Assembly: GCA_022641835.1 (NCBI GenBank)
Contig: CP048718.1
Span: 1,116,001 to 1,180,000 of the forward strand
DNA length: 64,000 nt
Source: Petasospora fabianii
Taxonomy: Eukaryota; Ascomycota; Saccharomycetes; Phaffomycetales; Wickerhamomycetaceae
Reading direction: 5' to 3'
In this document: in pieces, positions 28,107-37,912 of the stretch
How positions within the stretch are numbered: the stretch's first letter is position 1
Layout: each line of letters opens with the position of its first letter
Position numbers and translations under genes: made by a program
Notes under the pieces: model-generated
Told to the model about the DNA's origin: nothing
The model's database searches: none
The model's input: the letters and a program-made list of their open reading frames with translations, nothing else

Positions 28107-29297
28107 TTACTCCTTAACGATTTCAAACTCATGGTTACCTAACTCCACGGCATAACCTAATACCAACTTTGTAAACTCAGCAATATGATCAAAACTTAGT
28201 CTATCCAAAGTATCACCTGTAGAATGAATATATGGAGAAGTGTACTTGAACTCACTCTCGATGATGAAACTAGATGGATAACCGTTCTTTAAAGCACTAG
28301 CATGATCAGAACATGCGTACCCACAAGAAGTTGCCCTCCATGGGATTGAAAGGTATGTATCAATGACAAGTTTGACAAATTCAGTTAACTCTGGGTTAAC
28401 ATTATCATAAATAACACCAACGTGTTCTTCAATTCCATTATCAAGTGTCTTTTGAACGTATCCTGTCATATCCTGTTGAAGCATAGCAACAACTTTCTTC
28501 TGTTGCTTCTTATACCAATTGAAGATATCTAATGATCCCAAGAGACCACCTTCCTCTGCTGAATAGAAATGGAATTCAACAGTGTTTTCAGGGGCAAATC
28601 CATTAGACAAAAGGATTCTTAGGGCTTCAAGATTAGTTGTAACTCCTGAACCATCATCATCAGCACCTGGTGCTTTCATCAATGTTGGAAACAACAAATT
28701 AGTAGAATCTTGATGACATCCAACAACAACGATATCATCTGGTCTCTTTGATCCTTTAATACTAACAATAATGGAGAATTGAGTCCAATCATGATGGAAG
28801 GGGGCCAATGTGACATTAACATCCAAATCACTTCTAGTCTTAACAAGTGTTTTCAACTTCTTTAACAACCATACAGCACTCTCTCTACCGGATTCACTCT
28901 TATAGTATCTTGAGAAGAAACTAGAAAACTCTGCAAGGTTATCATGCAATTTCTCCTTATCAATATTCTCAATGAGTGATTCAACTTGTTCCAAGTGAAC
29001 TGCCTTAACAGGATAGTTATACTTTGGTACAACAACCTCTTCTTTCTCAGTAAAGAACCAAGACTTATGCTCGGTAACATCAAAGAAGTTAACACCACTG
29101 CGTTTAAGTTTAAGCTTCTCACGTTCAGAAACGGTAATTGGGGCAGAAGTGTCAGATGTAACGATGAGACGGTCAGCAACGTCTAAAGAGAACGAAGGGA
29201 GTAAAGACTGTGCTGTATGAAGGGCATCAAGAACGTGAAATGCAGTGACATCAAGTATCACTAATGACAAAAGAACACCAGTAGAGAGTAGTTTCAT
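28107..29297 (-). CDS. Secreted/vacuolar M28 leucine aminopeptidase
   Basis: A zinc aminopeptidase of MEROPS family M28 (M28E-like). The 396-residue precursor begins MKLLSTGVLLSLVILDVTA, a clear signal peptide, followed by a propeptide-like region to about 85. Metal and catalytic residues are visible: VVGCHQDS (His and Asp), GADDDGSG (bridging Asp), SAEEGGLLGS (catalytic and binding Glu), QQDMTGY (Asp), and the late HSTGDT (His). Paired Cys in SCGYACSD may form the disulfide seen in this family. The start is the first ATG; the open frame runs a little further upstream without one. Two CACGTG boxes lie about 105-130 bp upstream. Confidence 0.85.
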   Translation of the reverse strand: MKLLSTGVLLSLVILDVTAFHVLDALHTAQSLLPSFSLDVADRLIVTSDTSAPITVSEREKLKLKRSGVNFFDVTEHKSWFFTEKEEVVVPKYNYPVKAVHLEQVESLIENIDKEKLHDNLAEFSSFFSRYYKSESGRESAVWLLKKLKTLVKTRSDLDVNVTLAPFHHDWTQFSIIVSIKGSKRPDDIVVVGCHQDSTNLLFPTLMKAPGADDDGSGVTTNLEALRILLSNGFAPENTVEFHFYSAEEGGLLGSLDIFNWYKKQQKKVVAMLQQDMTGYVQKTLDNGIEEHVGVIYDNVNPELTEFVKLVIDTYLSIPWRATSCGYACSDHASALKNGYPSSFIIESEFKYTSPYIHSTGDTLDRLSFDHIAEFTKLVLGYAVELGNHEFEIVKE

Positions 29298-29401
29298 CTT
29301 ATAGTCCTCTTTATGTTGTCTGTTATACAATTATCTTAGAGAATGTGGTGATAGAAGAATCAATTGCGGAGGAGTTTATATTTAATCCCTTGAAGCAAGG
29401 T

Positions 29402-29426
29402 CACGTGACTTTTGTCTGGTCACGTG
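29402..29426. promoter_or_regulatory. Two GTCACGTGAC palindromes upstream of the aminopeptidase
   Basis: Two copies of the same 10-bp palindrome (cores 29402-29407 and 29421-29426) spaced 19 bp apart, in the 212-bp gap between the aminopeptidase start and the AFG1 stop. Probably bHLH (Cbf1-like) sites acting on the aminopeptidase gene, since AFG1 is upstream in the same direction. Confidence 0.45.
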
Positions 29427-29509
29427 ACTTACGTGGTTTTTATCTTTATACCATATAAAACATGTATAAATATATATAAACATATATAAACAGCTCTATA
29501 TATGAAGTA

Positions 29510-30931
29510 TTACTTCTTAAGTCCATTCTGATCAACCCAATCTTGTGTAGACATGTGTGATAATCTTGATAATGCTCTTGCAAAGGCAAATCTCTCTTCA
29601 TCCAATTGGAACATCTTTGCATTCTTTGCAGCCTTTTTACTAAAACCATGAGTCTTTACAAGTTCATCATTCTCTAATTCTTCCTCTTGACCTTCAGGTT
29701 CATCCTTCTCAACAACATTAAGTTCATATCTGTTCTTCATCTGTTCTGGTTCAACAAACAAATCTTCAAATGGTGCAGCAGCAGTGACACATAGTCTTCC
29801 ATGATTATCATAAACTGCATCTAAAAAGGTAATGAATCTTCTCACAAGGTCACGACGATCCACTGAGAGATATGGGATATCAGTGACGATAAAAGTGTTG
29901 TATGTAGTTGCGAGAGATAAGTAATCACCAGCAGCTAATGGCTTACCACACAGGTCATCAAATGTGAATTGTGCAACGTATGGTGGAGATGATTTAGGAA
30001 CTTTAAGTTGACGACCCCAAATTGTAAGCTCAATGTCCTTCTCAGCTTCATGACCTTGGGAGAAGAAGTTATACCAGTTTTCAACGTGTGCTGAAGCTGA
30101 TGCCCTTGAAGCAGCAGCGTTAAATGAAACACCTGGGTTTGGTGTCCAATACACCGAGGAGATTGGCTTGGGGACTTTTCTATAATCTGTTGGTGAATCA
30201 AGGAATATTGTTTCAGTGCGTGTTTTGATCAATTCGATGCATGGAATAAATGACTGTCTTTGAATTCCATTTATGTATAACTCATCTGGTGCTCTATTCG
30301 AAGTAGCAAAGAGTACTAAGCCATGATCTGGCGCAAGTACAGTTTCAATAACACGACGCAAGAGCATTGCATCAGCAACGTCAGTTACTTGGAATTCATC
30401 AAAGCAAAGAACTGTAGCTTCTTGTGCCATTTCAGCAGCCAAGATTGGAATAGTATCAATATCTGGAGATCCATGTTTTTGAATCAATTGATGACGTCTC
30501 TTATGAAGTCCTTGCATAAATTGATGGAAATGAAGACGTTTCTTAGTTAAATGTGGTGGAATTGTAGAATAGAAAAGATCCATAAGCATTGTCTTACCAC
30601 ATCCAACATCACCATATAGGTAAATACCCTTTGGAATGGAATCGTATTGAGATGGATCTGAAATAGACTTATTGTTATCCTTCTTCTTACCAAAGATCTT
30701 AGAGAAAAACCCTGTATTTGGAGTCAAATCATCAATATCTGGGATCTCAACTTTTGGTGGTGTATAATCACATAGATGTTTATGTAATGAACCAAGATTA
30801 GATATGATCTTACGTTGATATGGGTCATCTCGTAGTTTCCCTTTAGAGACGAGGGAATCATACTCAGCGATAGGAACCTTAACAGTGTTTAACCGTCTCG
30901 CTGAAGTCGACAGTAGCCTTTTGAGAAGCAT
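29510..30931 (-). CDS. AFG1: Mitochondrial AAA ATPase Afg1 (LACE1 family)
   Basis: Afg1 is an inner-membrane-associated P-loop ATPase that helps degrade unassembled mitochondrially encoded cytochrome oxidase subunits. The 473-residue protein starts with a basic presequence (MLLKRLLSTSARRLNTVKV). Walker A is GDVGCGKT and Walker B LCFDEFQVTD; RLHFHQFMQGLHKRRHQ between them is typical of the ZapE/AFG1 family. The arginine-containing ATSNRAPDELY follows. The C-terminus ends RALSRLSHMSTQDW, matching the family's conserved tail. In S. cerevisiae AFG1 lies between MAK10 and VMA8; here it has moved about 15 kb away. Confidence 0.93.
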   Translation of the reverse strand: MLLKRLLSTSARRLNTVKVPIAEYDSLVSKGKLRDDPYQRKIISNLGSLHKHLCDYTPPKVEIPDIDDLTPNTGFFSKIFGKKKDNNKSISDPSQYDSIPKGIYLYGDVGCGKTMLMDLFYSTIPPHLTKKRLHFHQFMQGLHKRRHQLIQKHGSPDIDTIPILAAEMAQEATVLCFDEFQVTDVADAMLLRRVIETVLAPDHGLVLFATSNRAPDELYINGIQRQSFIPCIELIKTRTETIFLDSPTDYRKVPKPISSVYWTPNPGVSFNAAASRASASAHVENWYNFFSQGHEAEKDIELTIWGRQLKVPKSSPPYVAQFTFDDLCGKPLAAGDYLSLATTYNTFIVTDIPYLSVDRRDLVRRFITFLDAVYDNHGRLCVTAAAPFEDLFVEPEQMKNRYELNVVEKDEPEGQEEELENDELVKTHGFSKKAAKNAKMFQLDEERFAFARALSRLSHMSTQDWVDQNGLKK

Positions 30932-32478
30932 TTCACTATGTCAAACTGATCCTTATAAGGCTGTGGGAAGCTCTTAGTGTCGCTTTAACTGAGATAAGTT
31001 GGTTAAGTTGAATTGGGAATTCGGAGATTTCGATAGGCGGGGCCGAGTGTGGCCGTACCAGTTGGGCAGCAGTAAATATCAACAGGATAATTAACTATAT
31101 ATAAATATAAGTGCTTTATATTGGTAAGTGTATCTATGAGGTAGGTATATAATGTGTTTTGAAAGATAGTATATCTTTTAAAAGAAGCTTTTCTTATCTA
31201 TTTTGATAGTTTTAGAGAGACATTACAGAGAATCCGCTCTCAGGACATAAATACTTAACATATCTTGTCATATACAATCTATATCATAACACCATAACAC
31301 TATATATCAACAATTCACTGATCTAAAAAAGGATTACCTATAGATCTCCATTCTTATCCCTACACATTCATTTATCAATATAATATAATATTATATGATA
31401 TAAATATTTAAAATGGTGTTCGGATGTTTATGTTACGTAATGTCCGGGTGTAAGGAGAAGTATCACCCGACCCGACCCCAACCCCACCCACACCCCTGCC
31501 AAGTATTAAACATTTAATAACTCTTATTTCGGTTGTTTTAAGAGTATTTGAATTATACAGGTCATGTACTACTCTCTTGGCATAATTTCTTGGCTATATG
31601 ATTGAGCGAATGGTTGTGATGATCTTTGATCATTAGTTAACTTCTATGAGACATGCTCCCGGTATGCTCCGATAACTTGTAAATCTTTAGTGTTAGGTTA
31701 AAGCAACAACTTCTTGTGTCTTAAAGTGTTGTATGAGTTTTGTTGACCCCGCACAAGCTCATCTGTTGAGCTCGTGGGGTGGTATGATAAGATCTTAGTA
31801 TTAGTACTCATGCATAGTCCAATAGCTCTTTCGAGACATAACCAAACATCTTAGCTATTATGCTATACAACTATCATGCTATCCAACTATCATCCTATAC
31901 AATCTAATGTAGTATATATAGGTTCCCATGTTCATTGTACTCCAAAGGGCACTCCAAAGGGCAAGGGAGAGTGATGCAAGGGTCTAACCTAATGCACAAC
32001 ACCCAATTTATCCCCACATTCCCCACTAGGAGTTTATAACCGCAGATACAGATTATTGCGGGAACCTTTGATAGGCAAATGTTCCAATTAGGAAATGGCA
32101 CCCTAAAGATACTTGGATACTTCGAAACGGTCACACTCCCCGGAGGTTGAGCGAAGTGAGAAGACATGGACTATACCCATACACTCAACAGAGCAGTATA
32201 CCTATTCACTCTATCACTCTGCCAATCCAAATAGCAACATATAACACCTCTACAGACTATAGACTAACTAATCTAATCTAATCCTGTCAGGACACACGCG
32301 ACATAACTTGAACGGAACCAATCGGACGTAGATCCTCCCCGCATTTGACAACCAAACCCCAGATTCTTACCCTTGCAGCAGATCCTTGTCCCCTGCTCAG
32401 TGGTATAGGTATAAATAGAGGTGTCTGCTGTTGGAATTGGTTTAGTTGTTTGATTACGTCTTCATTAGACAAACAGTT
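30932..32478. other. Long intergenic region upstream of AFG1 and the JEN-type transporter
   Basis: 1.5 kb between divergent starts. Contents: an AT-rich segment (31080-31420); TTACGTAA, a palindromic bZIP/Yap-type site, near 31436; a C-rich tract at 31467-31498; a stable inverted repeat at 31746-31780; CCGG/CGG-containing words near 32130. A long, element-rich promoter fits a carbon-source-controlled transporter. No ORF with family resemblance and no recognisable RNA gene. Confidence 0.5.
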
Positions 32479-33975
32479 ATGGGATTCACTACATATACCT
32501 TCTCAGATCTTAAGGAATACCTTAGATCACGTCCAAGAACACTTGTTCCATCACGCGATGAATGGGAAAGAGAGAAATCTCATGTTAATCCATTACCTGG
32601 ACTTCGTCAAATGTCTTCTAGAGAATGGCAATTCTTTTTAATTGGATTCATCTCTTGGACATGGGACGCTTTTGATTTCTTTGCCACGTCTCTAAACGTT
32701 ACAAACATGTCTGAGACATTTGGAAGACCAGTTAAGGATATAACATGGGGTATCACTTTAGTCTTGATGCTTAGATCTGTTGGTGCTATTGTATTTGGTT
32801 ATTTTGGTGATAGATATGGAAGAAAATGGCCATTAATCATCAATTTAATGTGTTTGATTGTTATTCAGATTGGTACTGGGTTTGTCAATACATATAAGGC
32901 ATTCCTTGGTGTTAGAGCATTGTTTGGTATCTTTATGGGATCAATGTACGGTATTGCCGTGTCTACAGCTCTTGAAGGTGTTCCAAATGATGCACGTTCT
33001 TTCTTATCTGGTGTTTTCCAACAGGGTTATGCATTTGGTTATTTACTTGTTGTTGTATTCCAAAGAGCTCTTGTTGATACTACTGAAAAGGGTTGGAGAT
33101 CAATCTTTTGGTTCTCTGCTGGACCACCTGTTCTCTTCTGTATTTGGAGAGCTATGTTACCTGAAACTGATCAATTCTTACAACAGAAATTACATTTGGA
33201 GAATAATAAGTCCTCGTTCTTTGGTGATGCAAAGAGAGCTCTTCAAAGGGAATGGCTAAAGATGGCATATATGGTGATTATGATGTCAGGTTTCAACTTT
33301 ATGTCACATGGTTCACAAGATCTATATCCAACATTGTTAACTAAACAGTTGGAATATGGTTCAGATCGTTCTACTGTGACAAATTCCGTGGCTAACTTGG
33401 GTGCTATTGCAGGTGGTATGACAATTGGACATTTCTCTGGATTCATTGGAAGAAGACTTTCGGTTATGATTTGTTGTATCTGTGGTGGAGCACTTATCTA
33501 TCCATGGGCATATTTACGTAATTCAGGTATAAATGCTGGAGTTTTCTTCTTACAATTTATGGTTCAAGGTGCTTGGGGTGTTGCTCCTATTCATCTATCT
33601 GAATTATCACCACCTGAATTTAGAGCTTTTGTTGTTGGAGTTTCTTATCAACTTGGTAATTTAGCATCTTCAGCTTCTTCTACAATTGAATCTACAATTG
33701 GTGAAAGATTTCCTCTATATGATGAAGATGGGGTTAAAAGGAAAGATGTTTATGATTACTCCAAGGTGATGGCAATCTTTATGGGAGCTGTATTTGCCTT
33801 CTTACTTATTGTTATGTTATTGGGTCCAGAGAATAGACATGCTAATATCAATTATGTTATATCTGAAGAAGAACAATTGGATCTTATTGGTCAAGGTAAG
33901 ATTATCACTCATAGATCTGATGAAGAGATGGGTGATGATAAGGCTATTGCTTATCATAAGGAGGTTAAAGACTGA
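32479..33975 (+). CDS. JEN-family carboxylate:proton symporter
   Basis: Jen proteins import lactate, pyruvate or dicarboxylates with a proton across the plasma membrane. The 498-residue protein has about 12 membrane spans. It matches the family at REWQFFLIGFISWTWDAFDF, VKDITWGITLVLMLRSVGAI, GDRYGRKWPL (the MFS loop 2-3 motif), FLGVRALFGIFMGSMYG and the fungal Jen segment QQGYAFGYLL. The N-terminus is shorter than S. cerevisiae Jen1 (616) and closer to the Jen2 dicarboxylate branch, so substrate is unresolved. The start at 32479 is the first ATG. Downstream lies a long AT-rich repeat. Confidence 0.85.
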   Translation: MGFTTYTFSDLKEYLRSRPRTLVPSRDEWEREKSHVNPLPGLRQMSSREWQFFLIGFISWTWDAFDFFATSLNVTNMSETFGRPVKDITWGITLVLMLRSVGAIVFGYFGDRYGRKWPLIINLMCLIVIQIGTGFVNTYKAFLGVRALFGIFMGSMYGIAVSTALEGVPNDARSFLSGVFQQGYAFGYLLVVVFQRALVDTTEKGWRSIFWFSAGPPVLFCIWRAMLPETDQFLQQKLHLENNKSSFFGDAKRALQREWLKMAYMVIMMSGFNFMSHGSQDLYPTLLTKQLEYGSDRSTVTNSVANLGAIAGGMTIGHFSGFIGRRLSVMICCICGGALIYPWAYLRNSGINAGVFFLQFMVQGAWGVAPIHLSELSPPEFRAFVVGVSYQLGNLASSASSTIESTIGERFPLYDEDGVKRKDVYDYSKVMAIFMGAVFAFLLIVMLLGPENRHANINYVISEEEQLDLIGQGKIITHRSDEEMGDDKAIAYHKEVKD

Positions 33976-33984
33976 TCTATCCTT

Positions 33985-34340
33985 ATATGGTTTATACTTA
34001 TGCTTATATGCTTATACTTATATGCTTATACTTATATGCTTATTCATATATACTTATACTTATGATTCATATAAGTCATATATACTTATACATATGATAT
34101 ACATATGATATTCATATGATATACATATGATATTCATATGATTTACATATGATATTCATATGATTTACATATGATATTCATATGATTTACATATGATATT
34201 CATATGATTTACATTTGATAAACATATCATATTCATATGATATTCATATATACATATGATATACATATGATGTATATGATACTCATATGATATATATGAT
34301 CTATTATTCATATGATACATATGATATACATATGATCTAT
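33985..34340. repeat. AT-rich palindromic tandem repeat (CATATGAT-type)
   Basis: Two overlapping arrays. First a CTTATATG/CTTATACTTATATG repeat (about 33990-34090); then a long array of about 22-bp units, each made of CATATGATATT and CATATGATTTA words (about 34085-34330). The CATATG core is itself palindromic, so single strands could fold or the duplex could extrude cruciforms. Not coding; sits 3' of the transporter and about 0.8 kb upstream of RPN4. Confidence 0.75.
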
Positions 34341-34702
34341 AGTCTTATAGTTATAGTCTTATAGTTATAGTTATAGTCTTATAGTCTGTAGTTTAACTAA
34401 ACAAGCACACACTAAATTATGATATAGTAGTTGTCAACTATAAACTTTAATCAATATCATATGGATACCTAATACTATAATCTTATCTATAATACTACAC
34501 TAAACGTTAGTTGCTTTATATCACTTGCTATTGATAAGAGGGTATCACCAACAAGGATGAGTCATAAACACAAGATTAAAGGATACTAATAGTCATAAGA
34601 AGTACATGTAATAGTAATGTATAGTTATATAAGTATAACTAAAGACTAAGCAACGGCTTTAACGCAACGTAACTTATCAAAAGAGGCAAAGCTAAAAAGG
34701 AA

Positions 34703-34715
34703 TTCTGGAACGTTC
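34703..34715. promoter_or_regulatory. Heat-shock element (three perfect units)
   Basis: TTCtgGAAcgTTC matches the Hsf1 consensus of alternating nTTCn/nGAAn units with no mismatch, about 400 bp upstream of RPN4. Hsf1 is known to activate RPN4 in S. cerevisiae. Confidence 0.7.
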
Positions 34716-34995
34716 GATTTCCTAATTGGGTGGACCATAATCCTTTAAAGGGTTACCCTGTCTGTCAAAAAGAATTTCGCGAAATACTCATTTATCTTAC
34801 AAATCAAAACTCCTTACAAATTCATTTCTCTCACTTATCTTCTTCAATAACTAAGGAATAAAGCTTACCGCTGTTTTCAAAACCAAGGAATCAGATTCTT
34901 TATTGTTATTGATTCTGATAAACAACTCAACAGCTACAAATTGATACCAAGAAATAATCACTTTTTTTAAGTAATTGTTCTTGCCGCCGAAACTA

Positions 34996-35004
34996 TTTGC
35001 CACC
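34996..35004 (-). promoter_or_regulatory. PACE box (Rpn4 binding site) upstream of RPN4
   Basis: TTTGCCACC is the exact reverse complement of GGTGGCAAA, the proteasome-associated control element bound by Rpn4. It lies 110 bp before the RPN4 ATG, suggesting self-regulation. Confidence 0.6.
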
Positions 35005-35113
35005 CTTAAAAAGAGATCTATCTCTTTATAACTATCAACAAACACTACAAACACTACAAACACTACCAAAGTTGTCTTCAAACTCATTTTCTCAAGAGAA
35101 TTATTCATCAGAA

Positions 35114-36490
35114 ATGACTTCTCTAGCAGTTTTCCCAACTCTTCGTCGTACTTTAACAGATGTTATGGAAGATGAGCTCTATGACGTTCCGCAACATTTT
35201 AGCAATTGTCAGCAGCAACCATCACAACAGCAGCAGCAACAGCAGCAACCACAACAACAACAACAACAACCAAACATGAACTTCTGGAAACAGTCTCCAT
35301 CATTTACACAACCAAAACTTTACAGAAATCCATCAGCTATGAATTCAGAAGAAATGCTGACAATTCCTGATGATTACACACATCTACCACACTTCCAGCC
35401 AAACCACTCGACAACAACAACTACAAGTACAACAACCCAACCAGGTATCATGTCTCCACTTCATAACACAGTTCACCCGGAACAACTTCAAAGAGTACCT
35501 TCTCATGATATGTACTTTGACATTCCAGATGAACCTCGTAACGTGTTTAATGAGTTTGCTAATCCAAACTTGACAACTACAAATCAAAATTTGGATCATG
35601 ATCTGCAACCAATGGATGCATCGAATCAACCACAGAAGTTGTTGAAGTTTAATGAGGACTTAACACTGGAATATTTCAATAACGATGACGAGTCACAGTT
35701 TGTTGTTTTCCCAGGATCACTAAGTCCTAATATGATTCCCGAAGATATTGAAGATGAAGAACTTAGTGATGATGACGATGATGATGACTTTGATATGACT
35801 TATTTGGATGATTCTACAATTACCCAAATTGCTTCAAGTCAACTTGAGAACAATATGTTGCAACCATCTCAGCAAGTTGAGCAACTTGAGCAACCACAAC
35901 AAACACAAGAACAACCAAGCAACACACATTATCATCCACAACAGTTCTTACATGATACAAGACCAAACTTATCAAGAGATTCTACAGAACTTGAATCTGA
36001 TGTTGATCGTATGAGTTTAGCTTCTGATGATGAAGATACTTCTGATTCTGTCTTGGAAGAGGATGAACCATCTTTCAAGTCTAAGATGAAGACAAAGAAG
36101 AGAGCATTCTCCATCTCGAATCAACCACAGAAGCAACTCATTTCTCCAACACCTAACACCACCACTACAACTTCAGAGATGATGCGTTCTTCTCCATCAG
36201 ATGAAAATGGTCAACATCAATGTACTTTGATCAATCCATCTAATGGTGAAATGTGTTTGAAACAATTTTCAAGACCATATGATTTGATTAGACACCAAGA
36301 GACTATTCATGCATCAAGAAAGAAGGTGTTTAGATGTATGGTTTGTAATCAACTTGAAGGTGGTCTTTCAAAGAAGACTTTTAGTCGTGGTGATGCTCTG
36401 TCAAGACATGTTAGAGTAAAACATGGTTTGACCGGTGATGAAGTTGCAGAAGCTATCAAATATGCTAAGGACAATGTTGAGTATGTTTGA
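35114..36490 (+). CDS. RPN4: Proteasome-gene transcription factor Rpn4
   Basis: Rpn4 is the short-lived zinc-finger activator of proteasome genes, itself degraded by the proteasome. The 458-residue protein starts MTSLAVFPTLRRTLTDVMED; RTLTDVMEDELYDV matches the S. cerevisiae N-terminal degron region (RTLTDILEDELYH). A poly-Gln tract follows (about 37-53), then acidic clusters including SDDDDDDDFD. The C-terminus has two fingers: an atypical C2H2 with a long Cys-Cys interval (CTLINPSNGEMC, then RPYDLIRHQETIH) and CMVCNQL...RHVRVKH, as in S. cerevisiae. The frame is open further upstream, but 35114 gives the conserved start and leaves the PACE box in the leader or promoter. Confidence 0.9.
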   Translation: MTSLAVFPTLRRTLTDVMEDELYDVPQHFSNCQQQPSQQQQQQQQPQQQQQQPNMNFWKQSPSFTQPKLYRNPSAMNSEEMLTIPDDYTHLPHFQPNHSTTTTTSTTTQPGIMSPLHNTVHPEQLQRVPSHDMYFDIPDEPRNVFNEFANPNLTTTNQNLDHDLQPMDASNQPQKLLKFNEDLTLEYFNNDDESQFVVFPGSLSPNMIPEDIEDEELSDDDDDDDFDMTYLDDSTITQIASSQLENNMLQPSQQVEQLEQPQQTQEQPSNTHYHPQQFLHDTRPNLSRDSTELESDVDRMSLASDDEDTSDSVLEEDEPSFKSKMKTKKRAFSISNQPQKQLISPTPNTTTTTSEMMRSSPSDENGQHQCTLINPSNGEMCLKQFSRPYDLIRHQETIHASRKKVFRCMVCNQLEGGLSKKTFSRGDALSRHVRVKHGLTGDEVAEAIKYAKDNVEYV

Positions 36491-36734
36491 TTAAGATATC
36501 ATTACTTATTACTGTTAACCTATACCCAGATGACCGCACAAATATAACTTAATGACCAATAGCGGGGGAACAGATAGATACCTTGTGAATACGACTTGCA
36601 ATTATGACTTTAACCATATAGTTTGTTGTAGAGATTGAGTAGAACTGAGTTCATTGTAGAGATAGAGTAGAGACACTACTGAGAGTATTATAGAGAGACT
36701 ACTGAGTTCATTGTAGATGACTGTAACGAGTTCA

Positions 36735-37478
36735 TTAGATACTACTAAACCCCTCCTTTGCAACCTCTGCTGCTCTTTTCTTTGCATCTTCTGGATCAAG
36801 ATAGAAATCCCTACCAATAGATCTTAGATGATCATCAACTTCAAGACACATGGGGATACCATTTGGAATGTTAACATTCTTAATCTCTTCTTCACTTAAT
36901 CCTTTAACAACTTTAAGTACAGCTCTCACTGTACTTCCATGAGCAACAATGAGTACAATCTTACCACTCTGTAACACTGGAAGTACTTTCTCTTTTAAGT
37001 ATGGTTCTAATCTTTCAATAACCATTTGTAATGATTCTCCCTTTGGTAACTCTTTTAAGACATCTTTATACCGATCATCAAGTGATCTATCACCTTCATG
37101 TTCCACCAAGGGTGGAACACCATCATATGCTCTTCTAACATGCATATATTCTTCTTCACCAAGCTCTGCTAATACTTGAGACTTATCACGTCCTTGTAAT
37201 GCTCCATAATGTCTCTCATTAAGTCTCCAACTCTTATCAACGTCGATCCATTCACGATCAAGTTGTTCCATAATGATACGGGCAGTTTGACAAGTCCTAG
37301 TTAACTTTGATGTAAACACATGATCTGGAATCAGATCAAACTGTTTGATTAATTCAGCTGAAGAACGAGCTTGGTCTTGACCTTTAGGAGTTAAATGAGC
37401 GTCGAGCCAACCGCAAAAGATGTTGAGGTTGTTAAACTCTGATTGGCCATGACGCATTAATAAAAGCTTATGACCCAT
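36735..37478 (-). CDS. Phosphoglycerate mutase-family protein (divergent, Gpm2/3-like or Gpm1)
   Basis: The 247-residue protein is a cofactor-dependent phosphoglycerate mutase by sequence: LLLMRHGQSEFN (catalytic His), FTSKLTRTCQTA, WRLNERHYGALQGRDKSQ and VAHGSTVRA. It diverges from yeast Gpm1: the second histidine motif is AHGSTVRA where Gpm1 has AHGNSLR, and the leading residue is Met in LMRHG. Codon use is ordinary, not the strong bias expected of the main glycolytic enzyme and seen here in RPL12. It may be a Gpm2/Gpm3-type paralogue; it could still be the only copy. No targeting sequence is visible. Confidence 0.8.
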   Translation of the reverse strand: MGHKLLLMRHGQSEFNNLNIFCGWLDAHLTPKGQDQARSSAELIKQFDLIPDHVFTSKLTRTCQTARIIMEQLDREWIDVDKSWRLNERHYGALQGRDKSQVLAELGEEEYMHVRRAYDGVPPLVEHEGDRSLDDRYKDVLKELPKGESLQMVIERLEPYLKEKVLPVLQSGKIVLIVAHGSTVRAVLKVVKGLSEEEIKNVNIPNGIPMCLEVDDHLRSIGRDFYLDPEDAKKRAAEVAKEGFSSI

Positions 37479-37912
37479 ATTTAGACTGTATGCTGTAATG
37501 TGATTGGATAGAATGAATGAGTGGATAGTCAGTAGTAGTAGTAGTAGTAGTAGTAGTACACTGGAATAAGTGGAATCAAGTGATGTCCAATGCTCGTTAT
37601 CAACGTTTCGCGCACTACTCAGTACTTGTTCTACTTATCACGTGTTGGTTTATAGACTATCTATTCGACTAATGAGTATATGGAGGTGTATGATATAATA
37701 TGAGTTGCTATGAGATACTATGAGTTGCTATGAGATACTATGAGACTCTGAGTGGTTGTAGTGTATGTGTTTCTCTTCTCTGCTCTGCATGGGTCTAATC
37801 AGATCTCATCTACTATGATACTACATTAACTAAGAGGTCCTTCAACAAGTTTGTATATTATATCCACAAGCAATTAGTTTAGTTCATCAGTAACAAGTAA
37901 TAAGCTAAGCAA
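37479..37912. other. Intergenic with two simple repeats
   Basis: 434 bp between the mutase start and the DHA2 stop. It has about nine AGT triplets at 37531-37558, a TTTCGCGCAC word near 37605, a CACGTG at about 37639, and two perfect copies of a 20-bp unit at 37701-37720 and 37721-37740. No gene seen. Confidence 0.55.

Larger units (their letters stand above)
34341..35113 (+). promoter_or_regulatory. RPN4 promoter and leader
   Basis: About 770 bp upstream of RPN4. It contains a heat-shock element, a TTTCGCGAAA element near 34777, a PACE box and, close to the ATG, a degenerate ACAAACACT repeat (35037-35070). No gene seen. Confidence 0.55.

Noticed and set aside
31904-32167. 87-codon frame on the - strand in the transporter promoter
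   Set aside because: Cys/Pro-rich translation with no family resemblance; the region looks regulatory.
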